Source: Paenibacillus phytohabitans (lineage in GTDB: Bacteria > Bacillota > Bacilli > Paenibacillales > Paenibacillaceae). From it: a stretch of 64,000 nt of DNA. The stretch is from assembly GCF_013141775.1 (NCBI RefSeq), contig NZ_WHOB01000093.1:186001-250000 (forward strand), in the 5' to 3' direction. A program made the translations under genes and the position numbers. Below are positions 26,199 through 36,035 of this stretch, one piece after another. Position 1 is the stretch's first letter. Each line of letters opens with the position of its first letter. The notes under the pieces were generated by a model. That model saw only the letters and a list, made by a program, of their open reading frames with translations, was not told the DNA's origin and ran no database searches.

Positions 26199-28211
26199 TC
26201 AGCCTTCAGTCTCCAGAATCACTACTCCATACGCCGCAAGCTCTACCGGTCCAGTCATCAGGGTACCGGTAAGAGCGCTGCGGTAAAGCTTGTCTAGCCC
26301 TACTGTCTGAGGCTTCCGGCTGAGATTCAGCAGGAATAGCAGCTCTCCCTTGTCTCCTGTACGTGTGAAGGCCTGCACGCCGTCCGGCAATTCAGGGAAC
26401 AGGGGAAGACCCGCTTCCGGTGCAAGATCACCCAGAAGCTTCACCCAGTAACTCTCCTCCGCATGGGTGCCGATATAATAAACCCTGCCCGCCCCGAAGC
26501 GGTTCACTGTAACGGCAGGAGCACCGGCAAAGAAATCATCCTCATACCAGGCGATCGGCTCAGCTCCCTCCGGCCGCAGAATGTCGCACCACTGGCTGCA
26601 TTCATACCGGGTTCCGTCAGAGCCGCGAAGCAAGTGGACCTCGCCTCCCACCGGGTCATATTCCTCCACCGTTAGGCCCGCCGCCCGGGAGAAGAGTCCC
26701 GGCAGCGGCTGCATCACACAGATGTTGTTCATATTCTTCACACCGCTGCGGCTGGTAAGAATTACTGTTCCGCCTCCTGCCGCAAAGTCCTCCAGCAATT
26801 GCGCGGCTGCTTCATCATGCAGATACAGGCTGGGGGCAATCACCAGCTTGTATCCCTCCAGCGGCTGCCGCCAGCCGATAACATCACAGCCAATGCCAAG
26901 CCTGGTCAGTGCCCGGTGGTATTGCTTGATATTCTCATAGTAGTCCAGCCCTTCCGCCTGGGGCTGAATCCGCAGCGCTGCCATCTGCTCATGCGAATAC
27001 AGGATAGCCGCCTGGCTAATAACGCGGCTCCCCTCCAGCAGCGGAGCCAGTTGGTTCACTTCACCGCATAACTGGGCGAATTCAGCAAATCTCCGCCCGG
27101 GTACATTGCTGTGGTCGATCAGCCCGTGCCAGAACTGTTCCGCCCCGGCAGCTGCGCTTCTCCAGCGGAAATGCACCACGGTATCCGCACCTCTGGCAAT
27201 CGCCTGCCAGCTATAGGCGCGGATGAGCCCCGGATAAGGCGTCCGCCACATCGGGAACCAGCAGCCCGGCGGGCCGCTGAGCTGCTCCATGATCCAGAAA
27301 TTGCGGCGTTTGATGCCGCGGGTCAGATCCAGGGATAACGCCCCGCTGTAAGGCGCGGTAGCCTGCTTCTGCGGCGAGGGGTTCGGATAATAGTCGAAGG
27401 CTGCGACATCAAGGTCCTCAGCCAGCCCGTGCATGTTCAGCCGCTGCGGATAGCTGTGGAAGTTATGGGTGATGAAGTGCTGCGGGCAGACCGCGCGCAG
27501 CACGTCTGTCTGCGTCTTCTGGAAGGCAATCGCTGCCTCCCACTGGAAGCGCTGGAAATCCAGCAGCATGGAGGGGTTCTGGAATGGCGAGCCGCCATAG
27601 GGTACCGTCAGTTCATCCCAGCTGCTATACTCCCCGCTCCAGACGACTGTTCCCCACTCTGCATTCACCTGTTCAGTTGTGCCGTATTTCTTCTGAACCC
27701 AACTGCGGAACGCCAGATTGCAGCTGTCACAATGGCAATCCAGCATGCCGAATTCATTGTCTGTCTGCCAGCCGGTGACAGCAGGATGACTGCTGTAATG
27801 CCGGGCCAGCGCTTCAACAATCCGGGTGCCATACTTACGCAGCGATACGCTGTTGTAACAGCGGTGTCCGCGCACTCCCGGATGGTACACGCCTCCATCC
27901 GCATATACGGGCAGCACATCCGGGTAAGCAGAGGTCAGCCAGCGCGGCGGTGTTGTTGTCGGTGTCCCGATGACAATCTGAATCCCGTACGCATGGAACA
28001 GCTCCAGCGCCCGGTCCAGCCAGGTGAAATCAAACTCCCCTTCCGCCGGTTCAAGCCGGCTCCAGGCAAATTCCGCGACCCGGACTACTTTGACTCCGGT
28101 TTCCTTCATTAGCCTGATATCGCTCTCCCACATAGACTCGTCCCAGTGCTCGGGATAATAGTCCACACCGATCTGCACCTTGCTGTAGTTGTTCAGCTCC
28201 ATAACCTCCAT
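26199..28211 (-). CDS. GH42 beta-galactosidase (Zn-cysteine cluster present)
   Basis: 670 residues from the ATG at 28211 (GAGGAG 9 bp upstream; ATGs at 28232 and 28202 are alternatives). TIM barrel with acid/base Glu153 (GWQTDNEFG) and nucleophile Glu309 (FWIMEQLSG). The zinc cysteines are present: Cys118, and Cys159/161/164 in LDCHCDSC. Trimerisation and C-terminal beta domains are complete. Cytoplasmic. It follows the ABC importer genes 28426-31501 on the same strand, with a nested hairpin between, and probably hydrolyses what they bring in. Confidence 0.94.
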   Translation of the reverse strand: MEVMELNNYSKVQIGVDYYPEHWDESMWESDIRLMKETGVKVVRVAEFAWSRLEPAEGEFDFTWLDRALELFHAYGIQIVIGTPTTTPPRWLTSAYPDVLPVYADGGVYHPGVRGHRCYNSVSLRKYGTRIVEALARHYSSHPAVTGWQTDNEFGMLDCHCDSCNLAFRSWVQKKYGTTEQVNAEWGTVVWSGEYSSWDELTVPYGGSPFQNPSMLLDFQRFQWEAAIAFQKTQTDVLRAVCPQHFITHNFHSYPQRLNMHGLAEDLDVAAFDYYPNPSPQKQATAPYSGALSLDLTRGIKRRNFWIMEQLSGPPGCWFPMWRTPYPGLIRAYSWQAIARGADTVVHFRWRSAAAGAEQFWHGLIDHSNVPGRRFAEFAQLCGEVNQLAPLLEGSRVISQAAILYSHEQMAALRIQPQAEGLDYYENIKQYHRALTRLGIGCDVIGWRQPLEGYKLVIAPSLYLHDEAAAQLLEDFAAGGGTVILTSRSGVKNMNNICVMQPLPGLFSRAAGLTVEEYDPVGGEVHLLRGSDGTRYECSQWCDILRPEGAEPIAWYEDDFFAGAPAVTVNRFGAGRVYYIGTHAEESYWVKLLGDLAPEAGLPLFPELPDGVQAFTRTGDKGELLFLLNLSRKPQTVGLDKLYRSALTGTLMTGPVELAAYGVVILETEG

Positions 28212-28280
28212 CAGCTCCCTCTCCTCATTCATGCACAGACACTTTATAAATAGAGTATATCTCAGCCAGCCGCCTGTTTT

Positions 28281-28361
28281 CCGGATAACCCAAAGGACGC
28301 CCCCGCCTCACCTCATATGCTGAGATAGACTGGAGCGTCCTAGCAAATCCACTTTATCCGG
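28281..28361 (-). promoter_or_regulatory. Nested stem-loop between binding-protein and GH42 genes
   Basis: Outer arms CCGGATAA (28281-28288) and TTATCCGG (28354-28361), inner arms AGGACGC (28294-28300) and GCGTCCT (28335-28341). No T-tract follows directly, so it looks like a partial terminator, an mRNA-stabilising or a processing structure rather than a simple terminator. Confidence 0.55.
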
Positions 28362-28425
28362 GTTAGGTCCCTAGAAGGACTCTCTGTTTAGTATTACATT
28401 AGAATGATTTGCTTGCAGGTACTGA

Positions 28426-29727
28426 TTATTTCTTCAGCTTGTCCCAACCCGCCTGCATGCCTTTTTCCCAGCCGGCTTCATCCACTTTGCCCGCGATCAG
28501 CTCTTGGATGCTGCTTGCGAATTCTTGAGTTACACCATCAGGGAATTTCGAAGCCTGCAGACCGTAAACTTTACCTTCTTGAACATAGTTCCATACATCG
28601 GAACCAAGCTGGCCTACATCTTCAGTTGTTACTGGAATAGTCGACAGGGCAGGGATGAATTTCCATTTTTTAGAGATATATTCTTTACCCATGTCAGAAG
28701 TTACGAGCCAGTTCAGGAAGGTTTTAGCTTCTTCCTTAGATCCGGAATCCTTGTTTACGACCAGGTTCGCCGGAACACCTACAGACAGCTTATCGTTCAA
28801 CTCAGGATCGTCACTGATTGGCATAGGGAACATGCCGATGTTCATGTCAGGCGTAATGTTATCAACCAGCGTCTGCGCCCAGTTTCCTTCTTGCATCATT
28901 GCCGTTTCGCCATTAGCGAACATAGCCAGGTGCGTGTTGGCATCGGTAGTCAAAGGATTCTTCTGTCCGTATTTCACCGTCAGGTTAAGCAGGTTGCTCC
29001 AGTCCTTGAACTTCTCGTTGCCTACGATGGTGGAAGTTCCGGCATTCAGGCCGCTGATGAATTCATCCACATTATCCTGCTGTGCAAAAGCTACGCTGAT
29101 GCCCTGGATACCCAGCAGCCACCATTCCTGATATGCGTTGCCGAAGGGAATAACGTCGATCGCCTGCAGCTTTTTAGCCGCTTCTTCCAGCTCAGTGATC
29201 GTTTTTGGCGTTTCAGTGATACCGGCTTTCGCGAACAGGTCCTTGTTGTATACATAACCGATACCTTCAAGGTTCATTGGCATACCATAGGTTTTACCGT
29301 CTCTGGTCATAGGCTCTGCAGCCAAAGGAATCAGATCCTTGACCCAAGGCTGATCGGACAGATCCTCGATCTTGTCTCCCCACAGATCGAATTCAGCGTA
29401 ACCGCCGTTGGAGAAAATATCAGGAGCATCGCCGGAAGCAAATTTAGTCTTCAGGGCTGCCGCATAGTCTGCGCCGCCGCCGACAGTCTGGATGTCCAGC
29501 TTGATGTTAGGATGTTCTTTCTCGAATTCAACCTTAAGCTCGTTAAGGCCTTCTACGATTTCGGTTTTGAACTGGAAGATCTTAACCGTTTTCACTTCAC
29601 CGGAGTTGCCAGCGCTTCCATTTGATGCATTATTTGAAGCGGTATTGTTGTTACCGCCGCATGCTGCAAGCACGACAGACATCAGCATGACGCTGGACAG
29701 CATCACTGCAGAGCGTTTTTTCATCAT
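28426..29727 (-). CDS. ABC transporter sugar-binding lipoprotein
   Basis: 433 residues. Signal peptide with lipobox LAAC (Cys about 23), Asn/Gly/Ser linker, then an SBP_bac_1 fold (VKIFQFKTEIVEGLNELKVEF; FASGDAPDIFSNGGYAEFD; GKTYGMPMNLEGIGYVYNKD). Lipid-anchored receptor for an oligosaccharide. AAGGGGGAAATA precedes the ATG. It comes after the two permease genes, whereas the binding protein is usually first. No ATPase gene is present, so it probably uses a shared MsmX-type ATPase. Confidence 0.93.
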   Translation of the reverse strand: MMKKRSAVMLSSVMLMSVVLAACGGNNNTASNNASNGSAGNSGEVKTVKIFQFKTEIVEGLNELKVEFEKEHPNIKLDIQTVGGGADYAAALKTKFASGDAPDIFSNGGYAEFDLWGDKIEDLSDQPWVKDLIPLAAEPMTRDGKTYGMPMNLEGIGYVYNKDLFAKAGITETPKTITELEEAAKKLQAIDVIPFGNAYQEWWLLGIQGISVAFAQQDNVDEFISGLNAGTSTIVGNEKFKDWSNLLNLTVKYGQKNPLTTDANTHLAMFANGETAMMQEGNWAQTLVDNITPDMNIGMFPMPISDDPELNDKLSVGVPANLVVNKDSGSKEEAKTFLNWLVTSDMGKEYISKKWKFIPALSTIPVTTEDVGQLGSDVWNYVQEGKVYGLQASKFPDGVTQEFASSIQELIAGKVDEAGWEKGMQAGWDKLKK

Positions 29728-29785
29728 TTTTATTTCCCCCTTGAATAAGTTAACTGCTTAATATGTGGAACGGGAGCCCGGTGAA

Positions 29786-30619
29786 TTAACCCTTCACCGA
29801 GCCAGCCGCTATTCCCTCAACAATGTAACGCTGCATGAACAGATAGAAAATCACGATGGGAGCAACCCCGATAGTCAGTGCCGGAAGCGCCATATCCCAC
29901 TGCTTCGTATACTGCCCGAAGAAGGAGAAGGTCGCCAGCGGAATGGTCCGCAGTCCGGGTGCCTGAAGAATCAGCGATGGAAGCAGATAGTCATTCCAGA
30001 TGCCCAGGGCATTCAGCACGATAATCGTCATCAGCATCGGCTTCAGCAGCGGAAGCACAATCCGGAAGAAGGCCGAGATCGGATTACAGCCGTCCACGGT
30101 TGCCGCTTCTTCAATTTCCAGCGGCACGGACTTGATGAAGCCGTGGAACAGGAAGATCGCCATCGGAATACTGAGTCCCAGATTGGAGATGATCAGACCC
30201 GTGAAGGAGTTGTTCACATGCAGAATGTTAACAACCTTCAGGATCGGAATCATGATGGTCTGGAACGGAACGACCATAGCGGCTACGAACAGCAGCAGCA
30301 GAACCTGGTTGAACCGGTTATTGGCACGCACCATGCGGTACGCCGCCATAGCGCTGAACAGCGAGATCAGCACCACACTGATAATCGTAACAATCAGCGA
30401 GTTGCGGAAGGCCTCGGAGAACCGGGCCAGCTTCCAGGCATTAGTATAGTTCGACCACATGAAGGTTTGCGGCCAGCTGGCCGCATCGCTCAGGATCTCA
30501 CCGAAGGATTTCACCGAGTTCGCCAGCAGGAAATAGAAAGGAGAGAGGAACAGAAGCGCCAGAAGAATCATAATCACTTCAATTCCGATATTCCATCTGC
30601 CTTTTGATTTAGCATTCAT
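29786..30619 (-). CDS. Carbohydrate ABC permease (MalG type)
   Basis: 277 residues, six membrane helices. EAA loop: EIEEAATVDGCNPISAFFRI, followed by LPLLKP. The start ATG follows the stop of the MalF-type gene with no gap (TAA then ATG). Second permease half of the importer with the lipoprotein at 28426. Confidence 0.94.
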   Translation of the reverse strand: MNAKSKGRWNIGIEVIMILLALLFLSPFYFLLANSVKSFGEILSDAASWPQTFMWSNYTNAWKLARFSEAFRNSLIVTIISVVLISLFSAMAAYRMVRANNRFNQVLLLLFVAAMVVPFQTIMIPILKVVNILHVNNSFTGLIISNLGLSIPMAIFLFHGFIKSVPLEIEEAATVDGCNPISAFFRIVLPLLKPMLMTIIVLNALGIWNDYLLPSLILQAPGLRTIPLATFSFFGQYTKQWDMALPALTIGVAPIVIFYLFMQRYIVEGIAAGSVKG

Positions 30620-31501
30620 TTAAGCTTCTACCTCCTTGCTCTTCGTTACACGGACCTGAATCACTGTGATCAGTGCGACAATCACGAAGAATAACAGCGC
30701 TTTTGCCGTACCCAGACCGTAACGGTTGTTCAGGAAGGCTTCATTGTAGATATTCATAGCAACGGATTCCGTCGATTTGAACGGCCCGCCTTTGGTCAGC
30801 GACAGGTTCAGGTCGAACATTTTGAAGGACCAGGAAATCGCCAGGAACAAGCCGATCGTCACCGCAGGCATAATCAGCGGCACGATAATGTTGCGAAGCA
30901 CCTGCATCCGGGATGCGCCGTCAATCTCGGCAGCTTCGAGCACTTCTTTGGACACGTTGCTGAGCGAAGCGATGTAGATAACCATCAGATAACCGGAGGA
31001 CTGCCAGATGAACACCATGACGATTGCCCAGAAGCCGGTTGTTGCGTCACCGAGCCAAGGAAGGTTGAAGAAGGACCAGCCTGTCATATCCCCCATGGTA
31101 GCGAAGCCTTTGATGAAGATGAACTGCCATATGAAACCAAGCAGCAATCCCCCGATCACATTCGGCATGAAGAAAATGGTCCGGAGCATATTGCGTGTTT
31201 TTAGAGGTTTGGTCAGCAGATAGGCCAGGAAAAAGCCCACTACATTGGTCAATATCACTCCAAGGGCCGTGAATCTCACGGTGAACCAGAAGGATGACCA
31301 GAAATCGGGATCATTGGTAAAAATCATTTTAAAGTTCTCAAAGCCGACCCAGCTAACATTACCCGATACGCCGTTCCAGTCTGTGAAGGAGTAGTACATC
31401 CCCATCAGGAAAGGAATAATCGTGATCAAGGTAAAAAACAATAATGCCGGGCCAACGAAAAATACTTGTTGACCTAATTGGGACAACTTATTGCCGCGCA
31501 T
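30620..31501 (-). CDS. Carbohydrate ABC permease (MalF type)
   Basis: 293 residues, six membrane helices. EAA loop: EVLEAAEIDGASRMQVLRNI followed by IVPLIMP. AAAGGGGGGCC lies upstream of the ATG. First gene of the importer operon; it diverges from the YesM-type kinase gene across a 110-bp spacer containing TAATAT on the minus strand. Confidence 0.94.
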   Translation of the reverse strand: MRGNKLSQLGQQVFFVGPALLFFTLITIIPFLMGMYYSFTDWNGVSGNVSWVGFENFKMIFTNDPDFWSSFWFTVRFTALGVILTNVVGFFLAYLLTKPLKTRNMLRTIFFMPNVIGGLLLGFIWQFIFIKGFATMGDMTGWSFFNLPWLGDATTGFWAIVMVFIWQSSGYLMVIYIASLSNVSKEVLEAAEIDGASRMQVLRNIIVPLIMPAVTIGLFLAISWSFKMFDLNLSLTKGGPFKSTESVAMNIYNEAFLNNRYGLGTAKALLFFVIVALITVIQVRVTKSKEVEA

Positions 31502-31611
31502 TTAATGGCCCCCCTTTCTTTTACTCACTCACTTGTTTATGATCTAAACATATTATCTGTTTTTTGCAGAGCCCCTTACACCTACGCATGTGATCTTTAA
31601 GGTGTAAAATA

Positions 31612-33474
31612 TTGATCGGATGTGACAAGCACCTCATGAAATGGAACAGTATCCGCACGAAACTGATCGTTTTTCTACTCCTGCCTACATTAATCTGTAT
31701 TATGGCTACTATGTTCGTCAGCTATTCCTATACGACCAACTCCCTGAGAACCCGGGCGGTCGATGAGAATAAGAATCTGCTCTATCAGGGCTACAAGAAC
31801 ATTAACAGTCTGATCGGGGAGATCAACCGCCTGTCGCTGAGCGTGTATTCTGACTCGGAATTCTACCGGCTGCTGGAAGCGGGGCACGACGACCTGTCCT
31901 CCGATATCGCAATTTACAACTCACTCAGTTACATTTCCACCTCGCTGCCCAATATCTCACAGGTGTACTTATACGGTGTCAAAGACGGTAAATCTACACT
32001 GATTACCGATAATACAACGCCCAAGCGCTGGCTGGAAAACCTGCCCTACCAGGAGTCCAATATTACAGGAGCCTCTCCGGTTGAGGTACAGAGTACCCAT
32101 ACCAGCAACGCCTACGGGCTAAAGCTGCCGTTAACGCAGTTCGTGCCGGAGCCTGTTTTTACGATGCACCGCAGAATTGAGCGTATCCCTTCCTCTGAAG
32201 CACTCGGCTATCTCTCGATTGATGTCAAGCTGGCAGCTCTTGGTGACATAGTAGACCAGCTGTACGACCAGGATCAGGAAACCATCTATCTGGTAGACAG
32301 CGCCGGAAGACTGGTGTATGGGCCTGACGCCGGCACATTCGGCAAACCGCTGGATGCAGCGTGGTACAATAAGCAGATAGCTGACAGCACGGGGACCCAA
32401 GGGTATTTTGAGCAGGACAACTCTGTGTTCATTTATCAAAAAGTCGAAAGCATCGGCCTTAGCTGGACGCTCGTCAAGCAGATCCCTGTCTCCTATCTGT
32501 TCCGCGAAGCCAAAGAGGCTGCCGGCATTAACCTGCTGCTGCTCTTCGTGCTGATGAGCATGATCATCACGCTGACGATTCTCATCTCCTTCCGGATAAC
32601 GGCTCCCATTAAGCAGCTGACCCGTTACATGAATCAGGTCCAGACCGGTAACCTGGAGATCGATATCCGCCCGGCGGGAAAAGATGAGATCGGTGTAGTC
32701 ACGGAGCATTTCCGCAGTATGATGGACACGATCAACAACCTGATTCTGCGGGAATACAGGCTGGAGCTGTCGAACAAAACCAATGAGCTGAGGGCGCTGC
32801 AGTCGCAGATTAACCCGCATTTCCTGAACAACACGCTTCAGATCATCGGCACGCTCGCCCTCGAGCTGAAGGTGCCGCAAATCTACGGCCTGCTCTCGGC
32901 ACTGGCCAAGATGATGCGCTACAGCATGTATAATGATGAGAAGATTGTGACGATACAGAATGAGCTGGAGCATGTCAAAGCCTATATTGAGCTGCAGAAG
33001 GAACGTTTTGAAAATAAGTTCAGTTTCCGCTACGATATGGAAGACTCCCTGCTGCACGCGCTGATGCCCAAAATGATCCTGCAGCCGATTGTGGAGAATT
33101 ACTTCAAGCATGGATTCAACCTCGCCCGTACAGACGGATTCATTGAGATTACAGCAGCCAGACTCAGCACCAGCCGGATGGAAATCAGTATCCGGAACAA
33201 CGGCCTCTCGATTCCGGCCGCAAGGCTGGAGACGCTGCGCAAGGAGCTGCAGCAGCCAAGGGCTGTTGAAGAGCTCGACATGCTCAAGAACTCAGGTCAG
33301 GACAGCTATAGCAGACGCGATGCTCCCGGTGCGGGAATCGGCCTTGGGAATGTGCTGGCCAGGCTGCGGCTGGTATGCGGGGATGATGCCTCTCTGACGG
33401 TGGACAATCTGCCAGCAGGCGGGGTCATCATCCGGCTTCAAATTGATATATTAGTGGAGAGTGAACGGATATGA
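31612..33474 (+). CDS. YesM-type sensor histidine kinase
   Basis: 620 residues from a TTG at 31612, supported by AAGGTG 7 bp upstream; the ATG at 31636 has no ribosome site. Helix 1 about residues 18-39, a large extracytoplasmic dCache-like sensor, helix 2 about 306-328, HAMP to about 380, His_kinase domain with phospho-acceptor His403 in QINPHFLNNTL, and a HATPase ending in GAGIGLGNVLARL. The partner regulator overlaps by 4 bp. Divergent from the sugar importer, which it likely regulates on sensing an extracellular sugar or the loaded binding protein. Confidence 0.92.
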   Translation: MIGCDKHLMKWNSIRTKLIVFLLLPTLICIMATMFVSYSYTTNSLRTRAVDENKNLLYQGYKNINSLIGEINRLSLSVYSDSEFYRLLEAGHDDLSSDIAIYNSLSYISTSLPNISQVYLYGVKDGKSTLITDNTTPKRWLENLPYQESNITGASPVEVQSTHTSNAYGLKLPLTQFVPEPVFTMHRRIERIPSSEALGYLSIDVKLAALGDIVDQLYDQDQETIYLVDSAGRLVYGPDAGTFGKPLDAAWYNKQIADSTGTQGYFEQDNSVFIYQKVESIGLSWTLVKQIPVSYLFREAKEAAGINLLLLFVLMSMIITLTILISFRITAPIKQLTRYMNQVQTGNLEIDIRPAGKDEIGVVTEHFRSMMDTINNLILREYRLELSNKTNELRALQSQINPHFLNNTLQIIGTLALELKVPQIYGLLSALAKMMRYSMYNDEKIVTIQNELEHVKAYIELQKERFENKFSFRYDMEDSLLHALMPKMILQPIVENYFKHGFNLARTDGFIEITAARLSTSRMEISIRNNGLSIPAARLETLRKELQQPRAVEELDMLKNSGQDSYSRRDAPGAGIGLGNVLARLRLVCGDDASLTVDNLPAGGVIIRLQIDILVESERI

Positions 33475-35132
33475 AGGCGCTTATTGTGGATGACGAAGCA
33501 AGAGTCCGGAAGGCCGTCCGGCTGCTGGTGGACTGGGATGCGCATCAGATTGATGAGATTCTGGAAGCAGGGAACGGCAATGAAGCCATCGGGCTGATCC
33601 GCAAGGAGAAGCCGGCGCTGGTGATTATGGATATGATGATGGAGTCAGGCAGCGGCGTTGAGCTGATGACCTGGGTGGATGAATTCGCAGGCAACACCAA
33701 ATTCATTGTTGTCAGCGGGCATGATGATTTCGACTTCGTGCGCCAGACCGTCCGCCACGGCGGCATTGACTATATTCTGAAGCCGATTGAAGCGGATATG
33801 ATTAACACTGCGGTATCCAAGGCGGTCGCAGCCTGGCGCTCCGAAGAAGAGGAGCGCAGCCACCGTCAGCTCCAGAGCCTCCGGCTGAATGAGATCAAGC
33901 CGATCTACGGGGAGAAGCTGCTCTCCGCGCTGATTGATGATAAGGTCAATGCCGAGGCTTCGCTGCGCAGGCTGACCGGTGACGAAATCATTCCGCAGAG
34001 TGTACAGGCTGCGCGGCTGATCCTTCTGCAGACGGACAGCGGTAACAATCCGCTGCTCAAACGGTTCGGGGGCGACAGTGAGCTGATGTACTACGCCATC
34101 GTGAACATCTGCAATGAATTCCTGCAGCTGCAGCGAAAGGGCATTGCCTTCCGGTACTGGGGCGGGCCGCCGGAGATCGCCATCATTCTCTGGGATCTGG
34201 AGGAATCTGTTGTCGAGCTGATCAGCCGGATTAATCAGGGGATCTACCGTACCCTGCAGTTCCGCATGCATTTCGGAATCAGCACCGCAGGCGCGTTCCC
34301 GGGACAGCTGCCGGCGCAGCGCACAGAAGCTGCCGAAGCCCTGCTGCGGCGGAACCTGTTACGGCATGAGGATTATTGCCATTTCTCCCCGGGTGCGGGA
34401 GCCGGCGGCATGGCGGCAGACAGCCGGGAATCCGCCAACACGGAGGCGGAGGCACCGCTGAACTTCGCCGATGTCCAGGAGGACTGGCGGATGGCGGTCA
34501 TCAGCGGCACAGCAGAAGCTCTATCTGCTGCCGCGCAGCACTGGACCCACGAGCTCAGCCGCCGGGGTGTCGTTACCCCGCAAATGCTGAATTCGTGGAA
34601 GGCAGATGCTCTCCTGTTCCGTTCGCGGCTGGTCCGGGAAGCGCTGGGAACCCAGTCGGACAGTGTGCTGGCCGAGCTTGAACAGGCTGATCTGCTGAGT
34701 CCTTCACCGCCGCCAAGCGGTTATTCCTTCTCCCTCTTCGCCTGGCGCGACTGGTCCTTTGCGCTGATGCAGCAGCTGTCCCAGACGCTCTCGGCCAGAC
34801 ACATGAAAGAGCGGAACCCGATGACGGAGATTGTTAAATATATCGAGCAGAATTACCCGTCTGACCTCTCCCTGCAGGAGGTTGCCGGCAAATTCTATGT
34901 CAGCCGCGAGTATATCTCACGCAAATTCAAACAGGAATACGGCATCAACTTCTCCGACTACATCGGCAGTGTCCGCATCGAGAAGGCCAAGCTGCTGATG
35001 CAGAATCCTAACCTGAAGCTGGCGCAGATCTCGGAGATGGTCGGCTTCCATGACGTCAAATACTTCAGCAAGGTGTTCAAGAAGCAGGTCGGCTGCTCGC
35101 CGAAGGATTTCCGGGGGCAGGCGGAGCATTAG
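33471..35132 (+). CDS. YesN-type response regulator with AraC output domain
   Basis: 553 residues. The receiver has VDDEA, phospho-acceptor Asp54 (LVIMDMMMES), and Lys in YILKPIEAD. A long middle region of about 300 residues follows, then two AraC-type HTH motifs (LSLQEVAGKFYVSREYISRK; LAQISEMVGFHDVKYFSKVF). ATGA overlap with the kinase. Likely activator of the divergent importer and downstream GH42 gene. Confidence 0.93.
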   Translation: MKALIVDDEARVRKAVRLLVDWDAHQIDEILEAGNGNEAIGLIRKEKPALVIMDMMMESGSGVELMTWVDEFAGNTKFIVVSGHDDFDFVRQTVRHGGIDYILKPIEADMINTAVSKAVAAWRSEEEERSHRQLQSLRLNEIKPIYGEKLLSALIDDKVNAEASLRRLTGDEIIPQSVQAARLILLQTDSGNNPLLKRFGGDSELMYYAIVNICNEFLQLQRKGIAFRYWGGPPEIAIILWDLEESVVELISRINQGIYRTLQFRMHFGISTAGAFPGQLPAQRTEAAEALLRRNLLRHEDYCHFSPGAGAGGMAADSRESANTEAEAPLNFADVQEDWRMAVISGTAEALSAAAQHWTHELSRRGVVTPQMLNSWKADALLFRSRLVREALGTQSDSVLAELEQADLLSPSPPPSGYSFSLFAWRDWSFALMQQLSQTLSARHMKERNPMTEIVKYIEQNYPSDLSLQEVAGKFYVSREYISRKFKQEYGINFSDYIGSVRIEKAKLLMQNPNLKLAQISEMVGFHDVKYFSKVFKKQVGCSPKDFRGQAEH

Positions 35133-35221
35133 CGCATTAGTTGTGAGTAAGCTCCTCCAGTTCCAAAATTCCTATCCGTCACTCCTTCTTCTTCCTTAAG
35201 TTTCCAAGTCAACATATAAAG

Positions 35222-35270
35222 AAAGGGGCTGTCCCAAAAGCCAAGAAATGGCTGGGACGCCCCTTTTTTT
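35222..35270 (+). terminator. Terminator after the YesMN operon
   Basis: AAAGGGGC...GCCCCTTT with inner TCCC/GGGA and AGCCA/TGGCT pairing, then TTTTTTT. The sequence from 35133 to 35221 has no gene. Confidence 0.85.
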
Positions 35271-35830
35271 AGAGTCGGATAGACGGTTGCGCTAGATGAG
35301 GACGCTGCGCGAACAGACCGTTGTTCCAATCGCTGTGCTCTCCAGATTTTTTTCAATCCCCTTAGCGGTGAAAATCGGGAGACCAAGGCGACCGCTACCG
35401 CTTTTACACAATCAGTTCGTCCTCTCCGCTGTTTAAGCGGGAAATATACGACAATCCTTCAATAATCATAACCGATGCCAAAGCTGCGAAGGCTGTCCGT
35501 TGAAGGAACGCTGCACCAAGGCTGCAGGAAATCGGAAAGTGGTTGTCAGTCTGGAGAGGCTACGGTACCAAGCCGGCTCGGGACATCCTGCGAAGCGAGG
35601 AAGGCTTCGCCCCGGCCGTACGCCGAAGGACGGAACCGGAAAGTATATTTGGACAACTGAATAATTAACCGGGGCTTCCGGCGCTTTCTGCTTCGCGGCA
35701 TGGAAATAGTAACGCTCGAGGTCGGTTGGCTTTCGCTTGCCCGCAATCTATTGAAGCAAGCTGCAAATGAGAATGATTTGTCTTTACTCGTAGAAAACTA
35801 CTTTTGGAACAGCCTCTTCGGACTTTATAA
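35271..35830. other. Gene-free spacer
   Basis: About 560 bp. Open frames here (for example 35475-35660) lack ribosome sites and have unlikely compositions. A short match to the 19-bp repeat at 7708 occurs (AATCTATTGAAGC near 35746). Otherwise nothing is recognised. Confidence 0.5.
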
Positions 35831-36009
35831 TATCCTGCACGAAATACAACATTTCCCGCATGATATCATCCACAATCCAGAATTGTTGTACAAAAAGCAG
35901 CATTTCTCCTTCTCCTGGCGGCTTTACGGAACAATTCTTGTATTCCGTACAACAATCTTCCCTCAAACCCCGGTATTCCGGAATCAAAGCTGCATTACGT
36001 ACAACATTT
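35831..36009 (+). repeat. Dispersed 178-bp repeat, copy B
   Basis: Same blocks as copy A. Internal AATTGTTGTAC (from 35881) and GTACAACAAT (about 35947-35956) are complementary, so the element can fold on itself. Ends 27 bp before the stop of the SGNH gene. Confidence 0.88.
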
Positions 36010-36035
36010 CTGCCTATTGCTTTGCCTAAGCAGTA

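Noticed and set aside
35271..35830. Remnant of a transposase gene
   Set aside because: No recognisable transposase motif in any frame and no terminal inverted repeats were seen.
35700..36029. Peptide encoded by repeat copy B, similar to one in copy C
   Set aside because: The open frame is shared by two copies only, is broken in copy A and has no ribosome site; the similarity is explained by DNA-level relatedness.
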